Shown here: positions 1 to 11,752 of the stretch, piece after piece
Layout: each line of letters opens with the position of its first letter
Numbering within the stretch: the first letter of the stretch is position 1
Source: Vicia villosa
Lineage: Eukaryota; Streptophyta; Magnoliopsida; Fabales; Fabaceae
Direction: 5' to 3'
Assembly (NCBI RefSeq): GCF_029867415.1
Contig: NC_081180.1
Coordinates: forward strand, 237,275,823 to 237,339,822
Length of the DNA stretch: 64,000 nucleotides
The notes under the pieces: generated by a model
What the model was told of the DNA's origin: nothing
The model's input: the letters and a program-made list of their open reading frames with translations, nothing else
Database searches by the model: none
Position numbers and translations under genes: made by a program

Positions 1-576
1 TAGTTGAGAAGGGGTCTAAACACACCCACTTCAAGCCAGTATTAGATTTTTAGGGTTTGGACAAATGTGGATGGCTCCTCAACAACTAGGACAGGCTTTG
101 ATAATATCTCAGATTTTTCTAGACTCATATCTACCCCTTAAACTAACTCTATGGATGAGGATTGCTCGTGTTTTATATGAATTACTCTGTCATATCTCTG
201 GTTGATGTGATATCTTGATAAAAGGGGATATAACTTGCATAAAAGTAGTGCTATTAAATTTGAGTAAATGCTCTAAAGTATTTTCATTTCATTGTGCTGC
301 AAAACTGTAGCTTTCTTATTGTTTCTTATATTTTTACTCAATAATTTAATTTCATGGGTCCATTTGGTATCTTCAATGATTTGTTTTTTAAATGAAAAAT
401 TGTGTGGAAATCTCATTTTCCATTTTTCATGAATTTCTTAATGATGACTCCCTCCTTAATTCTTAATGTGTGCTGAACCCATACAAAACAGTTTGTATAC
501 ATCAGAGCATTCATTGATCTTTGTCTTATTCATATCTTCGATAAAATTAACATCCGTTTTGTAATACTTTCTGCAG
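1..576 (+). other. Intron and upstream sequence of the GID8-like gene
   Basis: No coding exon could be supported here. It ends with an acceptor (ttctgcag) directly before the first recognisable exon at 577. The family protein needs about 100 more N-terminal residues (LisH domain and start of CTLH), so upstream exons probably lie left of the window. Confidence 0.6.
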
Positions 577-2165
577 ATACTGGACACAAACCCCCAATTA
601 TTTTTTCATCTTCAGCAGCAGCGGCTGATAGAACTAATCCGAAATGGAAAAGTAGAAGAAGCTTTAGAGTTTGCACAGGAGGAGCTTGCACCCAGGGGAG
701 AGGAAAATGTAAACTCTTATAATGAATTTTTGCGTGTCTCTATTGTCATACTACCTTTATTAGTGATTTATTTCTGGTGTTATTATTAACGGGGGTTCAT
801 TAACAATTTTGGTGATAAGTTGCTTTGGTAGCCTGTAGTCAGGAAAAAGTAAAATTAGAACGCCTTTTTTTCAGTTTTAATTTGTGGCACAGACTTGGTG
901 CTAATACAGTGCTTGAAATTTGGTTTCCAGCAAAGCTTTTTGGAAGAATTGGAGAGGACTGTTGCGCTGCTTGCCTTTGAAGACATTTCAAACTGTCCTG
1001 TTGGAGAGCTTCTTGACATATCACAGCGTCTAAAAACAGCAAGTGAGGTGAATGCAGCTATACTTACAAGCCAGAGTCATGAAAAAGGTATTTGTTTTGT
1101 TTGTTTCAAAAATATGTGTTTTTTTGTATAGAAGCTTTGCCAAATTCACCCCAATTTAGTAACCACTATTCTGTTAGTTTACATTGTGACGGTTTATTCC
1201 TCTGATGGATTAAAACTTGTAATGCTTGTAAGTGATTAACTTTTTGAAATATTTGAATGCGTTAATAAATCTAGATTCCAAGGAATCCGAAAAGGACTTA
1301 TTATTATTCATATTCTGGGACCAATCATATTTGTAGCTAGTTACCCTATACGTTTTTGGCTATATCATGGTAGTTTAGTTGATATTCTTGCATGCTGTTG
1401 AGATGTTGTGTTATACTGTTATGTTTATATATGTCCCAAATCTGGTAATATTTTTCTCTGTGGTGTTCAACTCCTGCAACCAAGCTGTTATTGGAATCCA
1501 CTTGAGTTGAAGATGCATTTGAAGTTTTTTTTTTTTTTTTATATGACAAACCATTGTCTTCATGCTTAACTCGGATATTGAATTGTATAATATACAAGGA
1601 TGATAATGTTATGGTCCCTTATCTTGGATCGTGTTGACAATCCTAGATGTGGTAGAAGCTTTGCTTCGACCTATGAAGGTAGAAGCGGGCTTGTCATTGA
1701 CAGAGCCTCTTCTTCAATTAACAAATACTTTTTTGATTATGAATATTGATGATAAAAAAAGGGAACATAACATTATGTATTTTGATTTTATTTTCTGCCG
1801 GTTTTAATTGTGTATTTTGAATGAAGTATTACTTGGGTTATTGCTGTTAGCCTGTTAAAACTTCGATTTTTAATTTCTTTCAGTCTTAATTGTGCATTTT
1901 CCGAACTAACCTCTGCACTTGTTTGTAATTATGTGATTCTGTCCTGTGTTGTGTTATGGGTCTATGGATTGTTTCTAAACTTGTTGCAAAACTTCTAACA
2001 TACTCTGCCATATCTGTTACTAATATTGACTTTTTTCTTCCATCAGACCCAAAACTTCCAAGCTTGTTGAAGATGTTGATATGGGCCCAAAACCAGCTGG
2101 CCGAGAAAGCTTCTTTTCCTCGCATAAATGATATAACCACAGCTGCCTTAGAAGATCCCGTTTAA
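577..2165 (+). CDS. GID8: GID8-like CTLH/CRA protein, C-terminal three exons (partial gene)
   Basis: Three exons can be assembled with canonical GT/AG borders: 577-708, 931-1087 and 2047-2165, ending in TAA. Together they encode about 135 residues. The first begins ILDTNPQLFFHLQQQR and continues with the CTLH segment (LIELIRNGKVEEALEFAQ). The second and third carry the CRA-type C-terminus (FLEELERTVALLAF, then LPSLLKMLIWAQNQL) and finish ALEDPV. This matches the plant homologue of yeast Gid8, a LisH-CTLH-CRA scaffold of the GID/CTLH E3 ubiquitin ligase, normally about 240 residues, so the N-terminal half lies outside the window. The first exon is an exact multiple of three and the second ends in phase 1, which the third exon completes. 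I see no lesion. Function is from family knowledge; a different LisH-CTLH paralogue is possible but less likely. Confidence 0.85.
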
Positions 2166-2520
2166 AAACTTGTGACACTTCAATTTGAATGTGAAGATTT
2201 TAGGTTCTAGATGAAGTGATTGTTGCCATTATTGTTAAAAATTGTGTATTACTTTGAAAGATGTTTGAAAACATGTAATGTTCATTTTCTCCTAGATAGT
2301 TCCAGTTGTTTTTACACTGTTGTACAAAAAGATTGTCCCCCTTCTTCAAGTTAACTTTTATACGGTAATCTGTTCGATATATGAAGATATAAATTTTTTC
2401 TCGTGATGATAGCAAAAGATAGCCCAAATATGACACAAAGTCACAAACATTTATTTTCAATTGCCAGGGACCATTAAGCAGAATTCTCTTCACTTCTCTG
2501 CTCTGCCTCATTAATGTATA
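2166..2520 (+). other. Probable 3' UTR of the GID8-like gene
   Basis: AT-rich DNA follows the TAA stop with no coding feature. The exact poly(A) site cannot be fixed. The 2520-2878 stretch beyond it probably contains the 3' UTR of the convergent minus-strand gene. Confidence 0.4.
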
Positions 2521-2878
2521 ACAATTCTCATTATGTAAAACAATTCTCTGGCAAAGGTGAAGAACGCTGGTCCTGTTTTCACTTTTCTCTAACCGTGTGC
2601 CTAAAATTTATTTAGCAGAGTTATATAACTTAGTTTGCTTAAAACAATGTAATAATAAAAGAATGTAAACAATCAAGTGCTGTACTTGTAACTCGTGGCA
2701 GAAGTAGAGGATGTATTGTATAGTACAGTAACACAAGGGATGAGAACAAGATCCTCAAAAATAAAAAAAGTGCCAATGTTTTTCATACTACTAAACTAGA
2801 AACATACAAAGAACATAAATTACCAAACATAATAAAAAAACAAATCTGCCTCAACTAACATTGAGATATAATAAATAA

Positions 2879-3184
2879 TTAATTAATCTTGACCCAAATG
2901 ACATAAACCCAGATTGTGTTATCAATATCTTTGAACTCATGAACTTGTCCATCTTCATCTTCATCAATTAATTTCTTCACCGTAGTATCTCTAAGATGAG
3001 AACATGAACCACCTCCATCATCAAAGTTAAGTGCATAACTAGAAGGATCATATTGAAACATAAGCCTCTGTCTTTTCCCATTCTTCAAAGCCCTCTTCAC
3101 AGCAGCCCTCATCCTCCAAAACAAGCCTCTACAATGCTTCATTCCATAAGCATTAGCCCATTCCAGCTTCTCCAACAAACCCAT
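2879..3184 (-). CDS. Small conserved plant protein of unknown function, 101 aa
   Basis: An uninterrupted single-exon ORF starts at an ATG (3184-3182). It has a basic N-terminal half (MGLLEKLEWANAYG..., then a helix rich in R/K such as RMRAAVKRALKNGKRQR), a central FQYDPSSYALNFDDG segment, and an acidic C-terminal part. No signal peptide or membrane segment is seen. From memory, legume and other dicot genomes carry similar short proteins with the FQYDPSSYALNFDDG motif and no assigned role, so I treat it as real but give no function. A TATA box sits about 70 bp upstream on the same strand and a GA/CT-rich promoter or leader lies beyond it. It is convergent with the GID8-like gene. Confidence 0.7.
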   Translation of the reverse strand: MGLLEKLEWANAYGMKHCRGLFWRMRAAVKRALKNGKRQRLMFQYDPSSYALNFDDGGGSCSHLRDTTVKKLIDEDEDGQVHEFKDIDNTIWVYVIWVKIN

Positions 3185-3253
3185 TTAGGTAAAGTGTGAA
3201 ACTTTGCCAAAAAAGAAAGAAAGTAATAACCTTGTAGAAATTCCCTCAATAGG

Positions 3254-3261
3254 TATTTATA
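3254..3261 (-). promoter_or_regulatory. TATA box of the 101-aa gene
   Basis: The minus strand reads TATAAATA, 70 bp upstream of the ATG. This implies transcription starting near 3225 and a 5' UTR of about 40 nt. The strong match and spacing support it. Confidence 0.6.
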
Positions 3262-4199
3262 ATGAGAGAGAAAAAAAAGTAGTGATGGAGGGGAACAAAC
3301 AAGACAGTATAAGGGATGGGATGTGAGAATGAAGAAAATAGTTGGAAAGGTAAAAACTTTCAATGTTGGGTTTGGAGAAGAAGAAACATTGAAATAGTAG
3401 AAAACAAGGGGCAAAATGTAATCTTTTTGGTGTATCTATAGGAGAGAGTGTAGAGTCTCACACGTTGGGATACTAAAATTCTATTCTCTCTAGTCTCTAG
3501 AGAGATTATAGAGAGAGTCTAGAGAGAGAGAAAAAGAGAATGGTGTATGGTGTGGTGGGGTTGCAGAGCAGTGGGCAGAGAGCCTCAAAGTGTAATGTTG
3601 TTTCTCTATCAGAATCAGAATTGAATTCAGAATGTTGTTGTGACCGTATAACGAATTTTATAGTATAATAATAACGAAACCATGTACTTGATTGTATCTT
3701 CTCCGGTTTTTTCTTAACTAAACCATTCTCTCACATTCTTTTTACCATTATTTTATTAATATTAGGTTTCCTTTGTTTTCTCTAGGTGAGATTTTGTTGA
3801 ACTTTTGGATTTTATATTTATTAAAAAAAAATAAATCCGTTTTATTATCAAATCTTTGAGTTTTTCAAACATTTCATGCCTAATTTTTGGAAATATATTT
3901 GCTTTTATATTTCATATTTTACTAAAACATAATTGATAATGCATTACAAATTAATTTTGATCATTACATTTTAATTATATCTCATTAGAACACTTGATTA
4001 TTATAAAAAACGAGAATAATTAATTTAAATCATTAAATTTTGATCCATTTTATATTTTGAAAAGCAAAATATTTGATACATTTTAAAAATAATGATAATT
4101 GATTAAAGATAATTCTATAGATGAAATTTGCGATTTAATAATTAATAAAATCATTAATATAATCATATATTAATCAAAATAGCTAACAAAATTAAAATA
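3262..4199. other. Upstream/intergenic DNA with GA-rich tract
   Basis: Around 3470-3540 there is a GA-rich stretch (repeated tctagagagag). It reads CT-rich on the strand of the 101-aa gene, so it is promoter-like. From about 3650 to 4199 it is AT-rich DNA with no recognisable feature. Confidence 0.4.
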
Positions 4200-4420
4200 T
4201 GTCTATCGTTATAAGACTAAATAAAATAATATAGAGATCAAAGAGATGAAGAGAAGAGAGAAAGTAATATTGTATTATCTTCTTCAAAAGTACATTATAT
4301 ATTACAATGTGAATCTTATTTATAGGACTAAATGGAGATGGAAAATGATACATATTAATAGAGAATAGGAAGATAAAGAAAAATAAAGATGGACATTCAC
4401 TTTTATCTTTCTTCATAACA
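4200..4420 (-). repeat. 3' LTR of a degenerate Ty1/Copia element
   Basis: On the minus strand this 221-bp segment starts TGTTATGAAG at 4420 and ends CGATAGACA at 4200, giving TG...CA termini. It contains a promoter-like CCTATAAATAAG. Directly outside its start is a purine tract (see next entry), followed upstream by Copia pol. The other LTR is not in the window. End position inferred from the TG/CA rule. Confidence 0.65.
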
Positions 4421-4431
4421 CTCCTCTTGGT
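4421..4431 (-). other. Polypurine tract of the Copia element
   Basis: The minus strand reads CCAAGAGGAG immediately before the LTR's TGTTATG, the usual position of the plus-strand primer in Copia elements. Confidence 0.6.
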
Positions 4432-6638
4432 TGTCCATTGAGGATATTCCTCGTTAAAATCTTACTAGAAAAAACTCAGAGTAAAAAAAATCTAGTGAAG
4501 AAAAAAAATCTAATGAAGGAAAAAGAGTACAATATCCTTTCACTTCCCCCCTCAGCTGAACGATCATTTATTCGATGAAGACCAATCTTTTGTACTAGTT
4601 AATTCAAAATTCTACTTGAGAGTGACTTTGTGAAAAGGTCTGCAAGATTGCCACATGAACATATTTGTTGGACGGTTATATCACCACTCTTTTGAAGATC
4701 ATGAGCAAAAAGAACTTTAGGGAAATATGTTTTGTTCGGTCTCCTTTAATGTAACCATATTTCAATAGAGCGATGTATTCAATATTATCTTCATATATGG
4801 TCATTGTATTTAATTATTCAGAAAATAAACCACAAGTATTTTGTATGTGCTGAATTAAGGATCTCAATCAATCGCATTCTCAACTTGCCTCATGTAATGC
4901 TAAAAGTTTTGCACGGTTAGATGATATTGTTGCTATGGTTTGTTTCACTTATCTTCATGAAATACCTATACCCCCATATGTAAACAAATAACCTGTTTAT
5001 GATAAACTATTATGAGGATCTCACAAGTAACCTGCATCTACATAACTTGTTAATTCGAATATGGATACCTTGGTATAAAACAAACACATGTCTATTGTAC
5101 CTCTAAGATAACAATGTATATGTTTGACTCTGTTCTAATGTCTTCGTGTAGGTGAATAATTGTATTTTTCTATTATCAAAGTTTTAAAAATCGAACCGAG
5201 AAAAGAACCGTTAAAATATGTGGGTCATGGTTCAATCGGTTCAACCGTGATTGAACCGTATATTAAATTTAAACTAAAAAATAAATAAATATATTATTAA
5301 ATATCCTAATAAAATTAATTTATATCATAATTTATAAAATAAAATTCTCAAATAAATACGATACTAATAAACAAGCTTACAAAATAAGAAGAATGCAATG
5401 TAAGACCTAATAATAAATCATAAAATTAGTTAAGGACCGATATGTATATATTTGTCCTAATTGCTTAACTCAAAGCCATAAGTTATTCATCAGTATAATT
5501 TTTCACATCTCTTTACAGACCAACATCGGTTATCCTGTGTCCACATACATTACATTATTTCTTCTCTTTCTACTACATTTACATTGTCTTGTGTCCTTCA
5601 ATTTTATTCTTTATTTTCCATCTATACAATTATAAATGTTTGCTATAATTAATTTTTTAGATTTAAACAAAGAAATAAAATGAAGTAAGACATAAAAAAA
5701 ATATCTTTGATTTTTTGAACCGTCTGGTTCACCAAAACCGGTCCAAATTTTACGGTTATTTTGCGCTTGAAGCAATTTTATCCCAATTTTATATACCTAA
5801 CCGTTTATTGGTTCAAATCGAACCGGATTAGACAACAGTTCAAGGTTGAATCGGTTCAACCGGCCGGGTCAGTCTGGGTTTTAAAACATTGGCTATTATA
5901 TATCAGAACATATATAAATAGCAAGGTACATTAGTGCTTCAATTACGCTGAGATATGTTACTTCATGATCAAGCAATTTTTCATCCTTTTCTTGAGGTCT
6001 GAAAGGATCTTTCTCCACATCTATGATCTAACAACCATTGAAGTAGACAACGGGTGATATTTGTCCACATATAAGTGTTTTAACACTTTTCTATATAGCC
6101 TACTTGATGTACAAATATTCCTTTGTCCAAATGTTCAATTTGTAAACCTAGACATAATTTTGTCTTTCCTAGGTCCTTCATTTTAAACTCTTTCTTTAAA
6201 CATTTCATAACTTTTGGAAGCTCTTCAGGAGTTCCAATAATATTTATGACATCCATATAGACAACTATTATTGAAAATTCCTTTCCTGATCCTTTTATAA
6301 AAATACAAGGACAAATGAAACTATTTGTATATCCTTCTCTAAGCAACTATTCACCGCGAAGATTATACAACATTCGTCTAGATTATTTCAGCCCGTAGAG
6401 AGACTTATTCAATCTTATGGAGTAGCTTTCTCAAAATTCCGAGTTGTGTGCATAGGGTATATTGAACCTTTTAGGGATTTTCATGTAAATTTCACTATTA
6501 AGTGAACCATACAGATAAGCTGTTACAACATCCATCATGTGCAAATAAAGCCCTTCATGTGCTACAAGGCTTATTAGATATCGAAAAATGCTTGCATCCA
6601 TTACATGTGATTATGTCTCATCAAAAGCAAGCATAATC
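4432..6638 (-). pseudogene. Degenerate Ty1/Copia pol (RT C-terminal part and RNase H)
   Basis: Reading the minus strand from about 6630 to 4550 in shifting frames gives decayed Copia RT (segments resembling FRYLISLVAHEGLYLHMMD and AYLYGS), then an ORF at 6346-6080 with GYTNSFICPCIFIK, VYMDVINIIGTPEEL and MKDLGKTKLCLGLQIEHL. RNase H-like sequence follows (SSN.AKLLALHEAS, LIQHIQNTCGLFSE) and a C-terminus near 4560-4620. The catalytic YVDD position reads YMDV, so the second aspartate is lost. There are many stops and frameshifts. It is split by a 715-bp insertion at 5177-5891. The 5' part of the element (gag, integrase, 5' LTR) is absent; the sequence stops where a SIRE-like LTR begins. A dead fragment. 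Confidence 0.8.
5177..5891. mobile_element. Non-autonomous hAT-like element inserted in the Copia pol
   Basis: The left end starts CAAAGTTTTAAAAATCGAA; the right end, reverse-complemented, starts CAATGTTTTAAAACCC. It is flanked by 8-bp near-duplicates tctattat (5169-5176) and gctattat (5892-5899), differing at one base. Both subterminal regions are rich in GGTTCAA/CGGTTGAACC-type motifs in inverted arrangement. No transposase is encoded. The 8-bp TSD and the common plant hAT terminus support the class; the family name is unknown. Confidence 0.65.
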
Positions 6639-7454
6639 TGATGTAAGAGAATGACTTTGAACTCTGAACAAGCTTCATCACTATTTATCAAAAGCCTCTG
6701 ATTCAAAGGAATAACGTCTGAAAGAAGATCTTAAAGAAGCAGCAAATTAAATATAAAATTTGAGTTATCAAGTCAATGCATCTACAAGAATCTGTCCAGA
6801 AGACATTTGTGATGGTCTCTAACTCTCTATGACTCTGATATCTCAAAGATGGAAGACTAACTCTGATCAAGCTTCATGATAAGCTATCAAAAGCCTCTAA
6901 CTCAAGAAGTTAAGTGTGAAGAAAAAGACAGTGACCATGACCTCTGATCAAGCTTCATTTAATTCTATTAGAAGCCTCTGAATTATAAAGTTAGATGTAA
7001 AATGAGTATATGTGAAAATATTATTAAAGTACATCTTCACGTGACCACAATATAACATCCTATCCATTACTGTGAAAATCAGGATAAAGAATTGTACACT
7101 GTACAGTTATTGTTCACACTTCTCATCATAGTGCTGCTACAACCAATGTACTCTCATAATAGCTAACACCTCCAACATCTACCTGTTGTGTAGATATTCA
7201 ATCTCTCTTTCTCCAACGAATCTATTTTATTTATCTAGTTAAAGAGAAATGGGAAGATTGAAAAAAGGGAGGTGTGTAACAATAATTTAAATAATATAAA
7301 CAAGAGAGAATGAGACAAAAAAAATAGAAAAGAAGAAGAGAAAAAAGATGCTGAAATAAATATGAATTATTCAAACAAAATTTAAAAAAGTAACTTAGCA
7401 AGCAAGAAAAGGATACTGCAAGTGCTTTTGAGAAACAAAATTACCACACCGAGG
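6639..7454 (+). repeat. Left part of a SIRE-like Copia LTR, split by the Ogre insertion
   Basis: It begins TGATGTAAGAGAATG where the older Copia pol stops. It contains three diverged copies of a block like ctctgatcaagcttcat ... aaaagcctctgaa (about 6655-6720, 6850-6910, 6940-6985), a pattern I associate with U3 regions of legume SIRE/Maximus LTRs. It runs into the Ogre target site CGAGG (7450-7454) and resumes at 29935. Exact outer ends are uncertain and no TSD could be confirmed. Confidence 0.5.
7450..7454 (+). repeat. Target-site duplication of the Ogre element (left copy)
   Basis: CGAGG directly precedes the 5' LTR and an identical CGAGG (29930-29934) directly follows the 3' LTR: a perfect 5-bp Ty3-type duplication. 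Confidence 0.95.
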
Positions 7455-9040
7455 TGTCATACCCCAATTTTTGACCTAAGATACCACCTCATATCATTTG
7501 CATATGCATCATTTGCATCTCTAACAAATTGCATAGTTTGTGTTTGCTACTTGTGACTCAGCAGGGTTTAATCAAGAAATCACTCATCAGTACAAGTAAC
7601 AATCAATTAGGATTTTGTTCTCCCTTCATCTCAAAAGAATTATCTTCATCAACAATCAACATTTGGTCCTCAAAGTTTCATTTCAACAAGCTCAAAAGCT
7701 CTGAATCAACCAGATTAGGGTTTTGACTGAAGACAGTATACTCCTGACTTTTGCTCAGGATTTGACCTAATGACTTGGGACATGACCTCAAGACCCCAAG
7801 TACATCATTTTGACCTAATATATTGACTCAAGACATCTCCTACACCAGGATTGATCAACAGTGAAATTTCAAATCATCAGATTTGGGTTTTGAACTATCA
7901 GGGACTGAAATCAGGGATCACATTTGGGAAACCCTAAAAATCCCCAGGAAGTCACTCAAAGGTTTCAATCATCTTCAAATAATCCCTATGGCAATATCCA
8001 ATGGAAATTACATCTTAATTCAAGATCCACAGTCATCAATTTCATCAGGTCGACAATTAGGGTTTTTGACCTAATTCACTTGAACCACTGACTTTTTAAT
8101 CAGAACATGGTGCCACAACTTAAACCATGGCTCAAGGTCCTCCAATAACTCAACATGATCCATTCATACCATTCATTTGGTGAGGATAGCCTGGTTCATT
8201 TGAAATCTCCAGAAACGCGATTCATCTAAAAAAGTCAACTGTACAAGATCACCATTGACTTTTGGGGAATTTTGGTCAACCATGACTTTTGAAGTTTTGA
8301 ATCATCAATATATGATATATGAAGTCATTTGATCAAGAAAAATCAAGAAAATCAATCAAGAATCAAAAAGTCAAAGGTTTGACTTTCCATACTTAGAAAA
8401 TTTTCCAAGTGTTTTTCAATGGTTTTTTCCAAACTTTGGAAGGGAATTTCTCAAAATTTCACCTACAAACTGAAAAAAACTTCCAACATGAAAGTTGTAT
8501 ATTTTGATCCAATAAACAACTTTGTCACATATGATGATTTTCCAAAAGATCAACCATTTAAGAGATATGGAGCTTCAAAGTTGGTATCTTTTGAAAATTT
8601 CACTTAAAATCTCACTTTCTTCAAAGTTCATGGATCTTTTTCACCCATTTCCTTAAAGGTCTTGAAGAAACTTCCAACTAGGGTTTTGAAGTACATAACA
8701 TAAGCTTTCCAAAATGTCCAAGAGCATGAAAAAATATGGAGTGTAGCCATGGTTTTGAATTTTGTCATTAGAGGTCATTATGCATGAAATTTCAAACCAT
8801 TTTCACTAAGTTTCAATACTATATGGCCTATAACACAAGTGATGACACACCAATGCAATAATTGAGAGATATTTTCTGGTTTAAGATCAGATAGGAAAGA
8901 GATAAGAAGCTTGGCAAAATAACCATGGTTAAGTCACTTTTAACCATTTGCATTAAATGTAAAGATTCCATTTTATCTCCAAATGCCAAATCACCATTCC
9001 TTGATCAACTTGCAAAGCTCTGAGTTCAGAACTCTTGGCC

Positions 9041-9048
9041 TATAAATA
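9041..9048 (+). promoter_or_regulatory. TATA box in the 5' LTR
   Basis: TATAAATA in the context ggcctataaatagagg, the only strong TATA box of the LTR at a plausible U3/R border. The start of transcription would be near 9070. The same box occurs at 26562-26569 in the 3' LTR. Confidence 0.7.
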
Positions 9049-9995
9049 GAGGTCCAAACTCCATTCAAAATCACACCAAAACCTCACAAATTATAGGTTT
9101 TCTCTTTCTTTCTTAGAATGCAAGTTTCTTAAGTTTCAAGGAGGTAGAAATTCCAACCTCCAAATCCTTGAAGTTCTGGCCAAAGTGATGATTCCAACAA
9201 CTTCTAAACATCAATTAGGAAGTGTTTGAACCACTCACACACCTCAAATTACCCCAAAACTCAGAATTGCATTTCAACATCCATATGAACACATAATGAG
9301 CCTTATCATGCCAATTTTCATTCTAGCTCATTTCTGTCCAAGTTAAACATCCAAACACATTCCATATACCATATATGAACTATCCCAACCATCACCAACA
9401 ATCTGAAACACCTCCATCATCAAATTCGATCCTCACTTTAGCCATACTGCAGATCGGGTACCATAGACTGATCAAGAGGTTTCCAGTTCATTCCAAGACT
9501 TCAAGCATGTTCCCTAAGGTCCATTGAAGCTGTCCAGATTGAGCAACAACATCTGTAACACCTCCAGGCACGATTTCAATTTCCAGTTTTGCCATTTTTA
9601 AGGTGAGTGCTCATGAACTTCAAACTCATACATACATGCATCATAAATGAAATATTGATATACCATCTTGTTTCTGCACCTATGAGGATCATTAACCCTC
9701 AATCAATTGCATCATATCATGATCATACACGATTTCACAATGATTTGTCATATTAGGGTTCTTCGTGTTCATCAGAAAATTGATAGCCCTAGGGTAAAAA
9801 TAAATGAAATTAAAGATCACCATCATGATCCTTGTGAAAAACCGAGCAAGATAGACCCTTTACTTGATCAATTTGGTCCAGTTTCAAAGATTTTTGAAAA
9901 TCAAATTAGGGTGTGTTCTTGGCGCCATTTTTGTTCAGGAAATTCAAATATTTCATTTTAAAATATAATTAAATGGAGGCATACATATAACAAGC

Positions 9996-10060
9996 TGCGC
10001 GCGCAGCTCAGTTGGTCATTGTTTTGGTTGGCAAGCGTGGGTGCGTGGGTTCAAGCCCTA
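9996..10060 (+). other. tRNA-like segment (A-box and B-box) inside the LTR
   Basis: AGCTCAGTTGG (10005-10015) matches a tRNA D-arm/A-box, and GGTTCAAGCCC (10048-10058) matches a T-arm/B-box at 9 of 11 positions. Between them ttggcaa looks like an anticodon loop (GGC), but its stem does not pair and no clean cloverleaf forms. Read as a decayed tRNA-derived piece carried by the LTR; the 3' LTR copy has the boxes at 27526-27536 and 27561-27571 with 8 bp fewer between them. Confidence 0.45.
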
Positions 10061-10546
10061 GTGAAGACAAAACCAAATTTTTTACAACTATTTTTCTTCA
10101 TTTTCTTAACAACTTTATTAATTAATTTAACCAATCAAACTAATTAATTTTCACTTCATTTTTTACACACTCTTTATTTAACACATATATTTTATGAATA
10201 TCCAAAAAAATCACAAAAAAATATTTATTTAATACATTTTTAATTAGGTTTAAAATGACATGTTTTTAAGTGTTTTTAAAATACTTTAAATATTGTTTTT
10301 CATTTGATTTTTCAAACTTAATCATTTGTAAATATTTTGTGATCAAACCCTAATCATTTAGGTGTTAATTAAATATAATCTTTGTGTTTATCTTAATTAA
10401 TTTGATTTCTGTCAAAATTTCAAACTGTTTTAAAACAAACGATCACAGTTTTTCAAAACGATAAACCACTTCTTTTTGGTTTTCTTTTCAAAAGAAACTA
10501 TTGATTAAATCTTTTTGGATTGATCGATTGATTTTCAAAATACCAT

Positions 10547-10985
10547 GGGCCTCCATGTAGGTATAAGTCTCGAGCCCCTTTTGTACATGCCCATTCCTTT
10601 TTCTTTGTACAGTTTTTCTTTAAATAGAAAACTTCTTTCAAAACAAAACTTTCAAAGCTTTTCAAACGACGAAACCTCGCGTTTTTAACAGAACAATCAA
10701 CCATGTTTTATAAAATAAAACAGGGGCCTCCACATAGGTATAAGTCCCATTCCTGTACACGAAATTAGGTATTTCATTGTACACACACCTTTTTGTATAT
10801 ATCTCGTTCAATTTGTTTTTTTAACTTCGAACAACAAATCAAAAAATGAAGGTTTTCTTTAAATCTTCCCAAAAATACCACGGGCCTCCATGTAGGTATA
10901 AGTCCCGAGCCCTCTTGTAAATACCTGTTTACATAGCTTTAAATAAACTCAATGGGCCTCTCCCCGAGTATAAGTCCCGAGCCCC
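10547..10985 (+). repeat. Four-copy GGGCCTCC...GTATAAGTCCCGAGCCC motif
   Basis: Copies lie at about 10547-10577, 10724-10748, 10882-10912 and 10954-10985. Each begins GGGCCTC, has a central GTATAAGTC, and three of the four end GAGCCC, which can partly pair with the start. The same four occur in the 3' LTR. No function is known to me. Confidence 0.7.
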
Positions 10986-11168
10986 CATGTTTACAAACGG
11001 ATCATGCTTACAGGTATATTTCCTTCATAAACTCCATTGTATACACACACCTTGACATATATATGTAATTGTTCATACTTGTTCATGTACTTGTTCATAT
11101 TTGTTCGTACTTGTTCATATTTGTGATTGTGTTATATATGCTTGTTCAACTTAGTACAACACTAGGTT

Positions 11169-11440
11169 CCCCATAGCCTCCTATTGGGCTTCGTGCAAAG
11201 AATCTCCCTAGTTTAGGTTAGGACATAGAGTATGGTTTCCCGGTGAAATCGCTCTAAGAGCTCAAACCAACTATACCATGCCTCCTTTTGGGCTTCGTAC
11301 AAATGACTTGTCCCTCCCATAGCCTCCTCTTGGGCTTACAATGCAAGGACCCTCGGTAGTCCCTCCCATAGCCTCCTCTTGGGCTTACAATGCAAGGACC
11401 CTCAGATAGCCTCCTATTGGGCTTCGTACAAGGACCCACG
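11169..11440 (+). repeat. Tandem/dispersed GCCTCCTNTTGGGCTT repeats in the LTR
   Basis: Five copies of a block around gcctcctcttgggctt occur, two of them as adjacent copies that include acaatgcaaggaccctc. Present in both LTRs; no coding potential. Confidence 0.7.
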
Positions 11441-11565
11441 GGCTTCTTATAAGCATCCCCAATATCCAAATCAAATACCCTAGGAGATTAGACATTTATC
11501 ATCTCTATGATAGGAGTATCTCTTCTATATCATCACAAACAATCAATCAATCAATCAATCAACTT

Positions 11566-11752
11566 AACTTTTTTGCCACAAGGCTGGCTAATCAATCAAA
11601 CCTTTTTGCCACCATACTGGCTGATTAATCAAAGTTTTTGTCACAAGGCTGACTTCATTGAAACTTTTGCCACAAGGCTGGCTGATTAATCAAAACTTTT
11701 TGTCACAAGGCTGACTTCATTGAAAGTTTTTGCCACAAGGCTGGCTAAAAAA
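11566..11752 (+). repeat. Tandem repeats of CTTTTTGCCACAAGGCTGGCT
   Basis: Six units of about 28-35 bp alternate between gccacaaggctggctgattaa and gtcacaaggctgacttcatt versions. Preceded by a short (AATC)n run at 11539-11561. The same array is in the 3' LTR. Confidence 0.75.

Noticed and set aside
8419..8607. 62-aa frame present in both LTRs (also 25941-26129)
   Set aside because: LTR sequence in U3 upstream of the TATA box; not expected to be coding.
9707..9961. 84-aa frame conserved identically in both Ogre LTRs (also 27228-27482)
   Set aside because: Identity reflects LTR homogenisation at insertion; it lies within the LTR, with no recognised domain.
10005..10058. Functional tRNA gene in the LTR
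   Set aside because: The boxes are present but acceptor and anticodon stems do not pair, so at most a tRNA-derived remnant.
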